Assembly (NCBI GenBank): GCA_022839625.1
Contig: JALHJL010000037.1
Span: 9,656 to 73,655, forward strand
Length of the DNA: 64,000 nucleotides
Source: Phycisphaerales bacterium
GTDB lineage: Bacteria; Planctomycetota; Phycisphaerae; UBA1845; Fen-1342
Direction of reading: 5' to 3'
A program made the translations under genes and the position numbers. The notes beneath the pieces were generated by a model that ran no database searches, was not told the DNA's origin, and saw only the letters and a list, made by a program, of their open reading frames with translations. This document shows, piece after piece, positions 50,953 through 59,543 of the stretch (position 1 is the first letter of the stretch; each line of letters begins with the position of its first letter).

Positions 50953-52233
50953 TCAGGCCGACTCCTTGCGCAGCCGGCCGGGGGCGAGCAGGTCGCTCTG
51001 ACCGCAGACCACCTCGGGTGTGACGGTGTAGGTCGTGCCCGCGCGCAGCTCCGGCAGCTCGAACATGCAGTCCAGCATGAACTCCTCGGTCACCGAGCGC
51101 AGCGCGCGCGCGCCCGTGTCGCGCGCCAGCGCCCGCGTCGCGATCTCGTTGAGCGCCTCCGGCGTGAACTCCAGCTTGGCGTTCTCCAGCTCGAACAGCT
51201 TCTGATACTGTCGGACGATGGCGTTCTTCGGCTCGGTCATGATCTCGATCAGCGCCTGCCGGTCCAGCGGCGCCAGCGGACAGATGATCGGCAGCCGCCC
51301 GACAAACTCCGGGATCATGCCGAACTCGATCAGGTCGTCCGGCGTGACCTGCTCGAGGACGTGCGCCATGTCGCGCACGGTGTCCTTCTCGGCCGGCTCG
51401 GTCGTGAAACCGATCTTCTTGCGCCCCAGCCGCTTGCTGATGATCTTGTCCAGCCCGACGTACGTCCCGCCGCAGATGAACAGGATGTTCGTCGTATCAA
51501 GCTGGATGTACTGCTGCTCCGGGTGCTTGCGGCCGCCCTGCGGCGGAATGTTGCTGATGGTGCCCTCGAGCATCTTGAGCAGCGCCTGCTGGACACCCTC
51601 GCCGCTCACGTCCCGCGTGATGGAAATGTTGTTCCAGGTCTTGCCGATCTTGTCGATCTCGTCGATGTAGACGATGCCGCGCTGGGCCGCTTCCAGGTCG
51701 TAGTCGGCGTTTTGCAGCAGTCGCAGGAGGATGTTCTCGACGTCCTCGCCGACGTACCCCGCCTCCGTCAGCGTGGTCGCGTCGCCGATCGCGAACGGGA
51801 CGTTCAGGAAACGTGCCAGCGTACGGGCCAGCAACGTCTTGCCGCACCCCGTGGGTCCGATGAGCAGGATGTTGCTCTTCTCGATCTCCACGTCGCTTTC
51901 GTCCATCGAGTCGACGTGCGCCAGCCGCTTGTAGTGGTTGTGGACGGCGACCGCCAGCGCCCGCTTGGCCAGGCCTTGACCGATCACGTACTGGTTCAGG
52001 AAGTCGAAGATCTCGCGCGGCTTGGGGATGGTCTTGAACGTGGCGCGCCCGCGCCCCGCCCGCCGCTGCTCCTCCCGGATCAGGTTGTGGCAGAGCTCGA
52101 TGCACGACGAGCAGATGTACACGTCGCTGGCCCCCTCGACCATGGGACCCGCGTCGCGGTGGCTCTTGCCGCAGAAGCTGCATACGCTTGTGCGCCGACC
52201 GCGATTCCCGATAGACCCACGACTGCCGCTCAT
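50953..52233 (-). CDS. clpX: ATP-dependent Clp protease ATP-binding subunit ClpX
   Basis: A 426-residue AAA+ unfoldase, standard length. The N-terminal zinc-binding domain has C18-x2-C21 and C41-x2-C44. Walker A is GPTGCGKT (126-133), Walker B IVYIDEIDK, and the GYVGEDVENIL and pore-loop region follow. It recognises tagged substrates and feeds ClpP, whose gene is not in the window. GAGGAG precedes ATG 52233. The C terminus ends LAPGRLRKESA. Confidence 0.96.
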   Translation of the reverse strand: MSGSRGSIGNRGRRTSVCSFCGKSHRDAGPMVEGASDVYICSSCIELCHNLIREEQRRAGRGRATFKTIPKPREIFDFLNQYVIGQGLAKRALAVAVHNHYKRLAHVDSMDESDVEIEKSNILLIGPTGCGKTLLARTLARFLNVPFAIGDATTLTEAGYVGEDVENILLRLLQNADYDLEAAQRGIVYIDEIDKIGKTWNNISITRDVSGEGVQQALLKMLEGTISNIPPQGGRKHPEQQYIQLDTTNILFICGGTYVGLDKIISKRLGRKKIGFTTEPAEKDTVRDMAHVLEQVTPDDLIEFGMIPEFVGRLPIICPLAPLDRQALIEIMTEPKNAIVRQYQKLFELENAKLEFTPEALNEIATRALARDTGARALRSVTEEFMLDCMFELPELRAGTTYTVTPEVVCGQSDLLAPGRLRKESA

Positions 52234-52389
52234 GCATGCTCCTCGACGCGCGCTCTCGACCTCGGCGCCGCGCCCTGCGCCTTCCCATCTTCTCGACGGG
52301 CTTCACGTCCAGGCATTAGGCATTCTAGCGGGCCCGGGCCGGCATTTCCAACGACGCAGACACCCGCCCGGCCCATCCCACAGCACTGC

Positions 52390-52773
52390 CTACAACCGGG
52401 GCGTTGGGTCGTCCGGCGGCGGCCCGTCATCTCCATCCGGCGCAGGTCCGGAAGACGCCTCAGCCAAAGACGAAGAACCGGCCGGCGGCTCAGCTTGCAG
52501 CCCCGAGATGAGCGCCGCGCGCATGACCGCGAACTCCTGGTCCGTGATCTGTCCGCACGCCCGCATGTCGCGCAAGTCCTGAATGGTAAAGGTCTCGACG
52601 GGTTCCTCCCGCTGTGACCACTTGCGGATGGCCATGGCCGCGTACAGTCCGCCCACCGCTACGAACGCGGCCGCTGCGAACCACAGAAAGAGCGTCAGGA
52701 ACTCGTCCGGACCCGGCACGGCCGCCAGGCACCGGCCCTGGGTCGTCACAGCGTGCGCGGTTGCTTCAGGCAT
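52390..52773 (-). CDS. Membrane protein with SHOCT-like helix pair
   Basis: A 127-residue protein with one membrane helix (FLTLFLWFAAAAFVAVGGLY, about 25-44). A short cytosolic module, FTIQDLRDMRACGQITDQEF, follows the SHOCT-like pattern (L..lr..G.It..EFe). The C terminus is acidic and proline-rich. Such proteins are common and uncharacterised in planctomycetes. It starts 4 nt after the STN-domain gene, whose stop lies at 52777, on the same strand. They are likely co-transcribed. Confidence 0.6.
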   Translation of the reverse strand: MPEATAHAVTTQGRCLAAVPGPDEFLTLFLWFAAAAFVAVGGLYAAMAIRKWSQREEPVETFTIQDLRDMRACGQITDQEFAVMRAALISGLQAEPPAGSSSLAEASSGPAPDGDDGPPPDDPTPRL

Positions 52774-52776
52774 CCG

Positions 52777-53574
52777 TCATCGACCGCCCGCTTCCGAGTC
52801 GGTGACATACCCGCCGAGGAGCTGGTGAACGAGCAGCGTGTTCCGCACGACAATCGAGCGCTGGAAGGGGATGATGGTCCCGGTTCCTCCGTTCTCGCGC
52901 CACGAGTCCGGCTCCACGGTCTCCCGGATCAGGCTGACCAGTTCTTCGATCTGCGCCTCGGCACCGTCCGTCAGACCGTCCCGTCCGGCCTGCGCCTGTT
53001 GCTGCTGTCCTTGTCCCTGGCCGAACATGCCGCCGCCGGCACCGCCGCCGCCCCCGCCGCCCTGGCCGGACGTTTGTCCCAGGCCCTGCGAGACGTTAAA
53101 GGCCCCTTGCCGCCCGGCCCGCGGGAGCCGGACGAGCAGATCGGCGACATCGTAGATCTTCGTCACCAGTTCCTTGTCCAAGTCGTCGACGGTGGAGAGC
53201 ACCAGCAAGTTCCCGCTGGCGCGGTACCCGAGCTTGAGGTCCGGTCCGGCGGCCTCATTCATGATCAGCCACAGAACCTGGGAAAGCCGCAGGTTGCGCG
53301 CCCTCAGGCTGATGGGCGTGTCGCGGTCGACGCCGGCGTCCGCCAGAAACTGCCAGCGGACATTGATGTTGAGATTGGTGAATTCGCCCAGCCACTCGAT
53401 CACCTGCTCCAGCGGCACCTCGTCGAAGGTCAGCTCCGGCACGCGCTGGCTCAAGATTCCGATCGTGTTCACGGGTTGCGCCCGCGAGGCGGTACGCGGC
53501 TGGCCGCGCTCCTGCGCGACCGAAGCCGTGGTCAGCCACCCGATCGCAATTCCAAGCGCAAACCTCCGGATCAT
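52777..53574 (-). CDS. Secretin/TonB short N-terminal (STN) domain protein
   Basis: A 265-residue exported protein. The signal peptide ends near SVAQ. LTFDEVPLEQVIEWLGEFTN and NINVRWQFLADAGVD match the STN domain found at the N terminus of secretins and TonB receptors. A following RNLRLSQVLWLIMNEA completes it. A Gly/Gln-rich linker (about 178-205) precedes a C-terminal domain with IPFQRSIVVRNTLLVHQLLG, which resembles a secretin-associated module. No secretin barrel is present. Planctomycetes carry many such proteins without assigned function. Confidence 0.7.
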   Translation of the reverse strand: MIRRFALGIAIGWLTTASVAQERGQPRTASRAQPVNTIGILSQRVPELTFDEVPLEQVIEWLGEFTNLNINVRWQFLADAGVDRDTPISLRARNLRLSQVLWLIMNEAAGPDLKLGYRASGNLLVLSTVDDLDKELVTKIYDVADLLVRLPRAGRQGAFNVSQGLGQTSGQGGGGGGGAGGGMFGQGQGQQQQAQAGRDGLTDGAEAQIEELVSLIRETVEPDSWRENGGTGTIIPFQRSIVVRNTLLVHQLLGGYVTDSEAGGR

Positions 53575-53640
53575 GTTACACCTCCTTGGTGGAACCGGTC
53601 GCGGGTCTGAGGACTCGTGCGTGCCCTCGTCCTCTATATT

Positions 53641-54963
53641 CTAGCATCCCGGCAAGGCTGGCGGCCAGCCGAACTCCCGCCGCAGCAGCCCGGCGAGCTG
53701 CCGCAAGTCCAACGGCGAACCGATGTTAAGACCCGTGGCCATGACAAACGTCTCCGTCGCGCGCTTGTGCAGCCCGCCGTGCGTCCCCCGCATCCTGACA
53801 AACCGGCTCAGCAGCCCGCTGCCAACGTACCAACGCTCGCCCAGGCTGATCACAATATCGGGCTGCTCCCGGCTCAGACAGAACACGCCCTCCCAGAGCC
53901 GCGGCGGGCCCGCGGGGAAGTCCGCGTCCGCCGAAGCTGCCACCCAGGCGTCGGCGGTCGCGAAGCCGTCTGCGTCCAGCGCCCCTGCCCGGCCCAGCGT
54001 GCGGCACGCATCCGCCAGACGCAGCGGATCGCCGCACTCAGGCTCGTAGCGGTATCGCGCCGCCCCCATGTCATTGCGGCAGTCAATCGTCGCCACGGCG
54101 TCCTGTGCATACACACGAAGACACTCGCCGTCGCGCTCCGCCACGAGCTCGATCTCGGCACACCGGCGCGTCGCCGCAACGGCACGACGGCGCGTGTCCG
54201 CGTCGTGGGTGTGCAGCCGGGCCACGTCCAGCAATCCGAAGAGCGGCAGGGCCACGTCGCCGGAACGCCGCAAACGCCGGCCCACCCGCAGTCCGGCCCC
54301 GCACAGAACGCCCCGCAGGTCGAAGCGCTCGAGTTGCGTGCATCCGGCGGGCACGCGCCCCAGGCCGTGGTCGGACAGCATGATGATTTCGAGTTCCCCA
54401 CCGTAGTCCGTCGTGGCCCGCCCGATCCAGTCGTCAAGCTGCACAAGTTGCGCGTCGATTTCGGCGGGCTCAAGCATATGGGCCAGACCGTCCGTGCTCA
54501 GCAGGTACAGGACGGCCACGTCGCGGCCAGCGCCCAGGCAGTCATCGAGCACCTGGCGTGCCCGCCGCAGCTCGCCGCGGTACACCCACCTGGGGAAGAG
54601 GTACATCACGGCGTCTATGAAGAAGCTGAGGCGGTAGTCCACGTGTCGTACCCACGCTTCGTTGCCACCGCGCAGGTACGTGGGCAGCGCCCGTGTCAAG
54701 CGGTTCGTCGGGCGGTCGAAGTAGCCGGCCTCGTAGCCCGGCGTCGGTCCGCTGCCGAACAGCAGGTCGTACGCCGGGTCGGTCAGCGTGGGGAACACGG
54801 AGATGAGCCGCGCCGGCGGGTGAAAGCGGCGGAAGTATCCGGCGTCGTGCAACCCGCGCATGCGCTCGTAGGCCACGCCGTCGAGCAACAAGACGAGCAA
54901 GCGCCGCGCAGCGGACGCGGCGACGTAGCCGGGGGCGCCGTTTCTCTCCTCCGTCGCGTTCAC
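53641..54963 (-). CDS. Alkaline-phosphatase-superfamily phosphodiesterase/pyrophosphatase-like protein
   Basis: A 440-residue protein with the metal-site layout of the AP superfamily (type I phosphodiesterase/nucleotide pyrophosphatase). LLVLLLDGVAY has the first Asp (about 28), PTLTDPAY the likely Thr nucleophile, LLSTDGLAHM and IIMLSDHGLG the Asp/His ligands, and RGTHGGLHKR the last His. There is no signal peptide, so a cytoplasmic location is likely. The start is GTG 54963 without a clear Shine-Dalgarno. It lies upstream of the STN-domain gene on the same strand. Confidence 0.75.
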   Translation of the reverse strand: MNATEERNGAPGYVAASAARRLLVLLLDGVAYERMRGLHDAGYFRRFHPPARLISVFPTLTDPAYDLLFGSGPTPGYEAGYFDRPTNRLTRALPTYLRGGNEAWVRHVDYRLSFFIDAVMYLFPRWVYRGELRRARQVLDDCLGAGRDVAVLYLLSTDGLAHMLEPAEIDAQLVQLDDWIGRATTDYGGELEIIMLSDHGLGRVPAGCTQLERFDLRGVLCGAGLRVGRRLRRSGDVALPLFGLLDVARLHTHDADTRRRAVAATRRCAEIELVAERDGECLRVYAQDAVATIDCRNDMGAARYRYEPECGDPLRLADACRTLGRAGALDADGFATADAWVAASADADFPAGPPRLWEGVFCLSREQPDIVISLGERWYVGSGLLSRFVRMRGTHGGLHKRATETFVMATGLNIGSPLDLRQLAGLLRREFGWPPALPGC

Positions 54964-55093
54964 ATTGGTGACCGCCGATGTTGGTCGGCGGTCATCTTAA
55001 GGCGCCCGGCGGCGCTTGCGAAACCGGCGTTCGACCGGCGGGCCGGTGGCAGGAGCTGTGCCCCGCGGATTGGCGGGAGACGAATCACGCGGC

Positions 55094-55948
55094 TCAGTTC
55101 AGGGCCAGCAGCGCGGCCTGAAGCTGCCGCAAGTTGTGCCGGACGAGCTTGGAGTCGCGACCGTTGGGCAGCCGATGCAGGTAGCGTTTGAGGTGCGCGC
55201 AGGCACCCCGCACGTCGCCGCGCCGGCAGCAGACCGCCGCCAGGTCCTGAAGATACCGTCCGTTGGCGGGGTCGACCGCGCTCATCCGCAGGAGGATTTC
55301 GGCGACGCGCGGGAGATCGTTCAGGGACAGGTAGATGTTACGCAGATTGCTCAGCAGTCGCAGCAGAATGTTGCGAGTGCTCACCGGCTTGAGACACTCC
55401 CGCGTGAATGGCACCTTGCCGTCGTATCCTTGTTCCACCAGACTCCGGCAGTCGGCCAGCGACAGCGTGCGCCCGCGATGAAAGGGATCGACGAGCACCA
55501 GCCGCTCGGGATCGTCCAGACGGATGACGAAGTGGCCGGGCAGGGCCACGCCGCCCGCGGGCCACTTGAGCCGCCGCGCTACCTCCAGCCAGACGAGCGA
55601 CAGACTGACGGGGATTCCGCGCCGCGTGTCGAGCACGCGATTCAGGTAGCTGTTGTCCGGGTGGTAGTAGTCGCGCTCGTTGCCGCTCAGCCCGTACTGC
55701 TCGACCAGCACCTGCCACAGCGCCCGATAGCGCGACGTCGCATCCAGGCCGGGACGCAGTGCGGCGACGTTGCCGGCCAGATCGTCGAGCAGCGCGAGGT
55801 AACGGCGCGCATTCAGCGCTGGATGAGCATCACGGGCCAGGTGCAGCGCGGCGCAATCCAGCCGAATCTGAGTGCTATGGAGCTCCATGAGCAGGTCGAA
55901 GGCATGGCGTGTCACTTCTCTCCCCTTGCCGTAAACCACTTGACTCAC
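55094..55948 (-). CDS. SirB1/UPF0162-family protein with transglutaminase-like fold
   Basis: A 284-residue protein. YYHPDNSYLNRVLDTRRGIP and SLSLVWLEVARRL are diagnostic of the SirB1 family, followed by LPGHFVIRL and VDPFHRGR. The C-terminal part has TPR-like helices (RVAEILLRMSAVDP). In the family the transglutaminase Cys is usually absent, as here. The start is GTG 55948; an internal ATG before ELHSTQIRL is possible. Function is uncertain; some homologues are tied to heme or nucleotide regulation. Confidence 0.75.
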   Translation of the reverse strand: MSQVVYGKGREVTRHAFDLLMELHSTQIRLDCAALHLARDAHPALNARRYLALLDDLAGNVAALRPGLDATSRYRALWQVLVEQYGLSGNERDYYHPDNSYLNRVLDTRRGIPVSLSLVWLEVARRLKWPAGGVALPGHFVIRLDDPERLVLVDPFHRGRTLSLADCRSLVEQGYDGKVPFTRECLKPVSTRNILLRLLSNLRNIYLSLNDLPRVAEILLRMSAVDPANGRYLQDLAAVCCRRGDVRGACAHLKRYLHRLPNGRDSKLVRHNLRQLQAALLALN

Positions 55949-56090
55949 GACCAGGTCCGATGCCGATCATAGCATTTTTTCCCGGCCGAGTGCGAGCCCA
56001 AAAAATCACGTGGGGGTTATCAGACTGGTTCGCATTCCTCCAACGGAACTGAACCGCGCACGGTCGCGCCCTGCCTCGCGCAAATTCGGC

Positions 56091-56096
56091 TAGAAT
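56091..56096 (+). promoter_or_regulatory. -10 element with leaderless geometry
   Basis: TAGAAT ends 7 nt before ATG 56104, without a Shine-Dalgarno and without a convincing -35 box. Confidence 0.4.
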
Positions 56097-56103
56097 GACG
56101 GCA

Positions 56104-56997
56104 ATGTCCGAGAATTCATGGCCTCCGTCCGCGCCGCCGCGCCGGCCGACACTCGCTGTTGTAGTGCTTGCGCTTACGGTGGTCGCGTGCGTAACGGGGC
56201 TCGTCTGCCACACGACGCTGCGCTCTCGCTACTGGGCCTACCGCATCGCCCGCGCGGCCACCCCGGCCGAGCGCGCCGTTTACCTGGGTGCCCTGTGTGA
56301 GGCGGGCGACTCTGGACGCTGGGGCGTCGCGGCGTTGCTGAAAGACGCGCGTGCAGATGTACGGCAATACGGCGTGCTGGTGCTCCAGCACCAGCGCGGC
56401 GACTGGTGGCGCGCGCGTTTGCTCGACCTGCTGGGCGATCCGGCGGAGAACGTGCGGAGTCTGGCCGCGGCGGGCCTGGCGATCCACGGTGACGAGCGCG
56501 CGATTCCGGCGCTCAAATCGCTTTACGAGACTGGCGATACGTCGATGGCCGCATCCGCGTGTCTGGCGCTTGAGCGACTCGGAACGGCTGGAGCGCAGAC
56601 GGCGCTCGACGAGCTGGCTCGGGTACCGGCCGACGCCTACCGCCGCGCCGCTTTGATCGACGCGCTCGAGGGAATCGGCACGCCGGAGTGTGTCCCCGGG
56701 CTTCTGCACTTGTTAGCCGACCATCGCCCGTGCGACCTGCCGTCGCGCGCCACGCAGGCCGCACACCGCGCCTTCGAGAGTCTGGCGGCCGCCGGCTATC
56801 CGGCGCTGCCGACTTCCGAGCCCGCCGCCGGCCCGGGCCCGCGCACCGTGGCCGAACGGGCTGCGCGGGCGCTGGCCAATATCACCGGGCTGGACGTGCC
56901 ATTCTCATCGGAAGGGCCGGAGGAGGCCCGTGCCGAAGCAGTGCAACGCTGGCGCACGTGGCTGGCGGACCGCTCGGCGTCGAATCCGCGGCCGTAA
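56104..56997 (+). CDS. Membrane-anchored HEAT-repeat protein
   Basis: A 297-residue protein. One N-terminal membrane helix (LAVVVLALTVVACVTGLVC, about 17-35) precedes helical HEAT repeats over about 60-250. Repeats carry the pattern ...G..ALL.D....VR..G...L (for example DARADVRQYGVLVLQHQR and GDPAENVRSLAAAGLAIHGD). HEAT arrays bind proteins; the partner is unknown. It appears to start from a leaderless promoter. It is divergent from the SirB1-like gene. Confidence 0.7.
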   Translation: MSENSWPPSAPPRRPTLAVVVLALTVVACVTGLVCHTTLRSRYWAYRIARAATPAERAVYLGALCEAGDSGRWGVAALLKDARADVRQYGVLVLQHQRGDWWRARLLDLLGDPAENVRSLAAAGLAIHGDERAIPALKSLYETGDTSMAASACLALERLGTAGAQTALDELARVPADAYRRAALIDALEGIGTPECVPGLLHLLADHRPCDLPSRATQAAHRAFESLAAAGYPALPTSEPAAGPGPRTVAERAARALANITGLDVPFSSEGPEEARAEAVQRWRTWLADRSASNPRP

Positions 56998-57162
56998 CAG
57001 GAGAGCGCTGCACCACCCTTGGCCCGCCGGTGCGGCACCTCACGCACTGCCGGCGCGCTGCGCCGCTCGCACCGCTTCGTTCAGCCATTGATTCGCATCG
57101 GCCAATCACGATATGGTGAGTTCAGACGCGGGCAGAGCCGGCCCGCGGAGGAGCGGCGAGAG

Positions 57163-58836
57163 ATGATGCAGCGCGGATGCCTGGCCCTGAACTGGGCGGT
57201 GGTCTGCGCTGCGACCGCTGCCGCCTTGGCGCAGGAAAGACTGCACGTCATGGCGAGCGCGTCGCCCGGCGGTGACGGGGCTTCCTGGGAGACCGCCTTC
57301 CACGACCTACAGGATGCGCTCGACGCGGCCGCGGGCGACGGCGGCCAGATCTGGGTCGCCGCAGGAACCTACCGGCCGGATCGCGCGACGCTCGACCGGT
57401 CGGCGACCTTCGCGTTGCGCGTCGGCGTGGGCGTGTACGGCGGGTTTGCAGGCGCTGAGACCGAGTTGGAGCAGCGCGACCCGGCGGCCAACGTGACGAT
57501 CCTGAGCGGCGATCTGCTCGGAAACGACGGACCCAACTTCGCCAACACGGCCGACAACAGCTTCCACGTCGCAAGCGCAATCGGAACCGACAGCCGTGCG
57601 ATCCTCGATGGGTTCACGATCCAGGCCGGTAACGCGCCGAACCTCGGCGGGCCGGACGCGCTGGGCGGCGGCATGACCGTGCTCGGAGGTTCCGCGCGCG
57701 TAGTCAACTGCCGCTTTGTGGCCAACCGGGCGAGCTTCGGCGGGGCGCTATACGCCCAGGGGGCCAGTCCGGTGCTCATCAGGTGCAGCTTCGAGGGAAA
57801 CGCCGCACTCGTCTCAGCAGGCGCCCTGTTCGCCTATTCCGCCTGCCAGCCGGTCTTCATCGGGTGCGGCTTCACGGCCAACACGGCGAACATGCAGGGT
57901 GGGGCGATCGCCGCCTCCGTCGACTGCTTCCTGACGCTGGCCAATTGCGGCTTCTACGGCAACAGGGCGCTGGCGTACGGCGGCGGCGCCGTGCTCAACA
58001 ACAACAGCGCGAGCGTGCTGCTGAATTGCGTGTTCAGCGGCAATGCCTCCGAGGGCCCCGTGCATGGCGGCGGTGCGTTGCGCAACGAGCACGGCAGCGC
58101 GGAGCTGGTGCAGTGCACCCTGTACGGCAACACGGCCCGGGCGGGCGGCGGGATCTTCAACTTCAACAACAGTTCCGCGAGCCTGGCCAACTGCGTGCTG
58201 TGGGCGAATCAGGATGCCGATGGGACCGGCGAAGCCGCGCAGCTCGCCGGCGACGGCGGCACGTTGCTCTTGAGTCACTGCTGTGTCCAGGGCTGGACGG
58301 GCGCGCTCGGCGGCGCAGCCAATTTCGGTTTCGATCCGGTCTTCCTCGATCCGGACGGCGCGGACAACCTGCTCGGCACGCCCGATGACGACTTGCGACT
58401 CGACGGTTGTGCGTCGCCGTGCACCAACACCGGCGACAATGCGGCCCAGCCCGCGGACTGGCTCGATCTCGACGACGACGGCGACCTGACCGAGTCTCTG
58501 CCGATCGACCTGGCCGGCCAACCGCGGACGTACGACGGCCAGGTGGACCGCGGGGCCTACGAGACCGTGGGCCAATCCTGCCCGCGCGGGGACCTGAACT
58601 GCGACGGCCACGTGGACTTCGGCGACATCAATCCTCTCGTGCTTGCGCTCAGTAGCCCGCAGGCGTACGCGGCGACGTACCCGCACTGTCACCTGCTCCG
58701 CGGCGACTGCAACTACGACGGCACGCTGGATTTCGCCGACATCAACGCGTTCGTGGCGCTGCTCAGCGGTGGGTCTGCGCGCACCGCTCAGCGGCAACCG
58801 CCCATGCCGGTCTTCGTCACAGGCAGTCACCGTTGA
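57163..58836 (+). CDS. Secreted right-handed beta-helix protein with dockerin-like C terminus
   Basis: A 557-residue exported protein. After the signal peptide the repeated motifs (GGGMTVLGGSARVVNCRFVA, GGAIAASVDCFLTLANCGF and GGAVLNNNSASVLLNCVF) form a parallel beta-helix over about 110-400. The C-terminal 70 residues carry two Ca-binding loops, RGDLNCDGHVDFGDINPL and RGDCNYDGTLDFADINAF, the dockerin-like repeat common in Phycisphaerae exoproteins. GGAGGAG precedes ATG 57163. Such proteins may bind polysaccharide or cell surfaces; no polysaccharide lyase residues are evident. It is convergent with the Tyr-rich gene. Confidence 0.8.
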   Translation: MMQRGCLALNWAVVCAATAAALAQERLHVMASASPGGDGASWETAFHDLQDALDAAAGDGGQIWVAAGTYRPDRATLDRSATFALRVGVGVYGGFAGAETELEQRDPAANVTILSGDLLGNDGPNFANTADNSFHVASAIGTDSRAILDGFTIQAGNAPNLGGPDALGGGMTVLGGSARVVNCRFVANRASFGGALYAQGASPVLIRCSFEGNAALVSAGALFAYSACQPVFIGCGFTANTANMQGGAIAASVDCFLTLANCGFYGNRALAYGGGAVLNNNSASVLLNCVFSGNASEGPVHGGGALRNEHGSAELVQCTLYGNTARAGGGIFNFNNSSASLANCVLWANQDADGTGEAAQLAGDGGTLLLSHCCVQGWTGALGGAANFGFDPVFLDPDGADNLLGTPDDDLRLDGCASPCTNTGDNAAQPADWLDLDDDGDLTESLPIDLAGQPRTYDGQVDRGAYETVGQSCPRGDLNCDGHVDFGDINPLVLALSSPQAYAATYPHCHLLRGDCNYDGTLDFADINAFVALLSGGSARTAQRQPPMPVFVTGSHR

Positions 58837-58863
58837 CAGTGCAGCAGCACTTGTCGGCTCGTG

Positions 58864-59262
58864 CTACCTCCGATAGCTGCGCGTCGTGCGAACTGCCGGC
58901 GCACAGGTCGAGTGGCGGTACACCCGCGAGCTGGGGTAGGAGTGCCGCGTAACGTAGGTCCGGCTTCCGCTGTAATAGGACGGGCGGTAGTCGCGGTACA
59001 CCACTCGACACGGCGCATAGTCGCGGTAGTAGTAACGGACGCGCGGCAGCGGTTCCGCGTAAACCACGCGCGGCGCGTAGTAGCGGTACGCGACCCGCGG
59101 GGCGCGCTCGTAGTAGACGTACGTCCGCGGCGCGTAGTACCGGTGGTGGCGGCTGTAGTCGAAACTGAACCCAAATGACCAGTCGCCGGCCCGGGCGGGC
59201 ATGCTCAAGGCCAGCAGGGCCACGAAGGCCGTCGACACCAGGAAGCTCGTTTGCGCTTTCAT
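58864..59262 (-). CDS. Small secreted Tyr/Arg-rich protein
   Basis: A 132-residue protein with a signal peptide (MKAQTSFLVSTAFVALLALS to ARA) and a mature part dominated by Tyr, Arg, Pro and Val in YYAPR-type repeats (HHRYYAPRTYVYYERAPR, AYRYYAPRVVYAEPLPR). Composition suggests an unstructured or cross-linkable surface protein. AGGACC precedes ATG 59262. The end overlaps a weak hairpin shared with the beta-helix gene. No function is recognised. Confidence 0.65.
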   Translation of the reverse strand: MKAQTSFLVSTAFVALLALSMPARAGDWSFGFSFDYSRHHRYYAPRTYVYYERAPRVAYRYYAPRVVYAEPLPRVRYYYRDYAPCRVVYRDYRPSYYSGSRTYVTRHSYPSSRVYRHSTCAPAVRTTRSYRR

Positions 59263-59543
59263 GTCCAGGTCCTCACTTGCTCTTGCCCGAGGCCTTGCAA
59301 CCAGCATTATATCGTGCTAGACCAGCTTGGCACCCGAATGGTTGGGCCTGGAGGTCGCGGTTGGCTCCGTAAACGCTCCCGGAACGCAGCCTCCGTATCG
59401 ACGTTCACAGGTTGTGCCCGAACGTCACTAGAACCCAACGCGTTTAATCATAAGGTCTTACAGTCTCGTGGCGACTGGATTCCCGCCAAGGTGACCCGCT
59501 GAACAGCGATTGGCAGATCCTCGAAGTCGCTTGGCCGGAAGAC

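Noticed and set aside
50908..52617. A 569-codon plus-strand frame opposite clpX
   Set aside because: ClpX is unmistakable on the minus strand; this frame also crosses into the next gene.
53617..55191. A 524-codon plus-strand frame opposite the phosphodiesterase-like gene
   Set aside because: Shadow of the AP-superfamily gene; no start signals.
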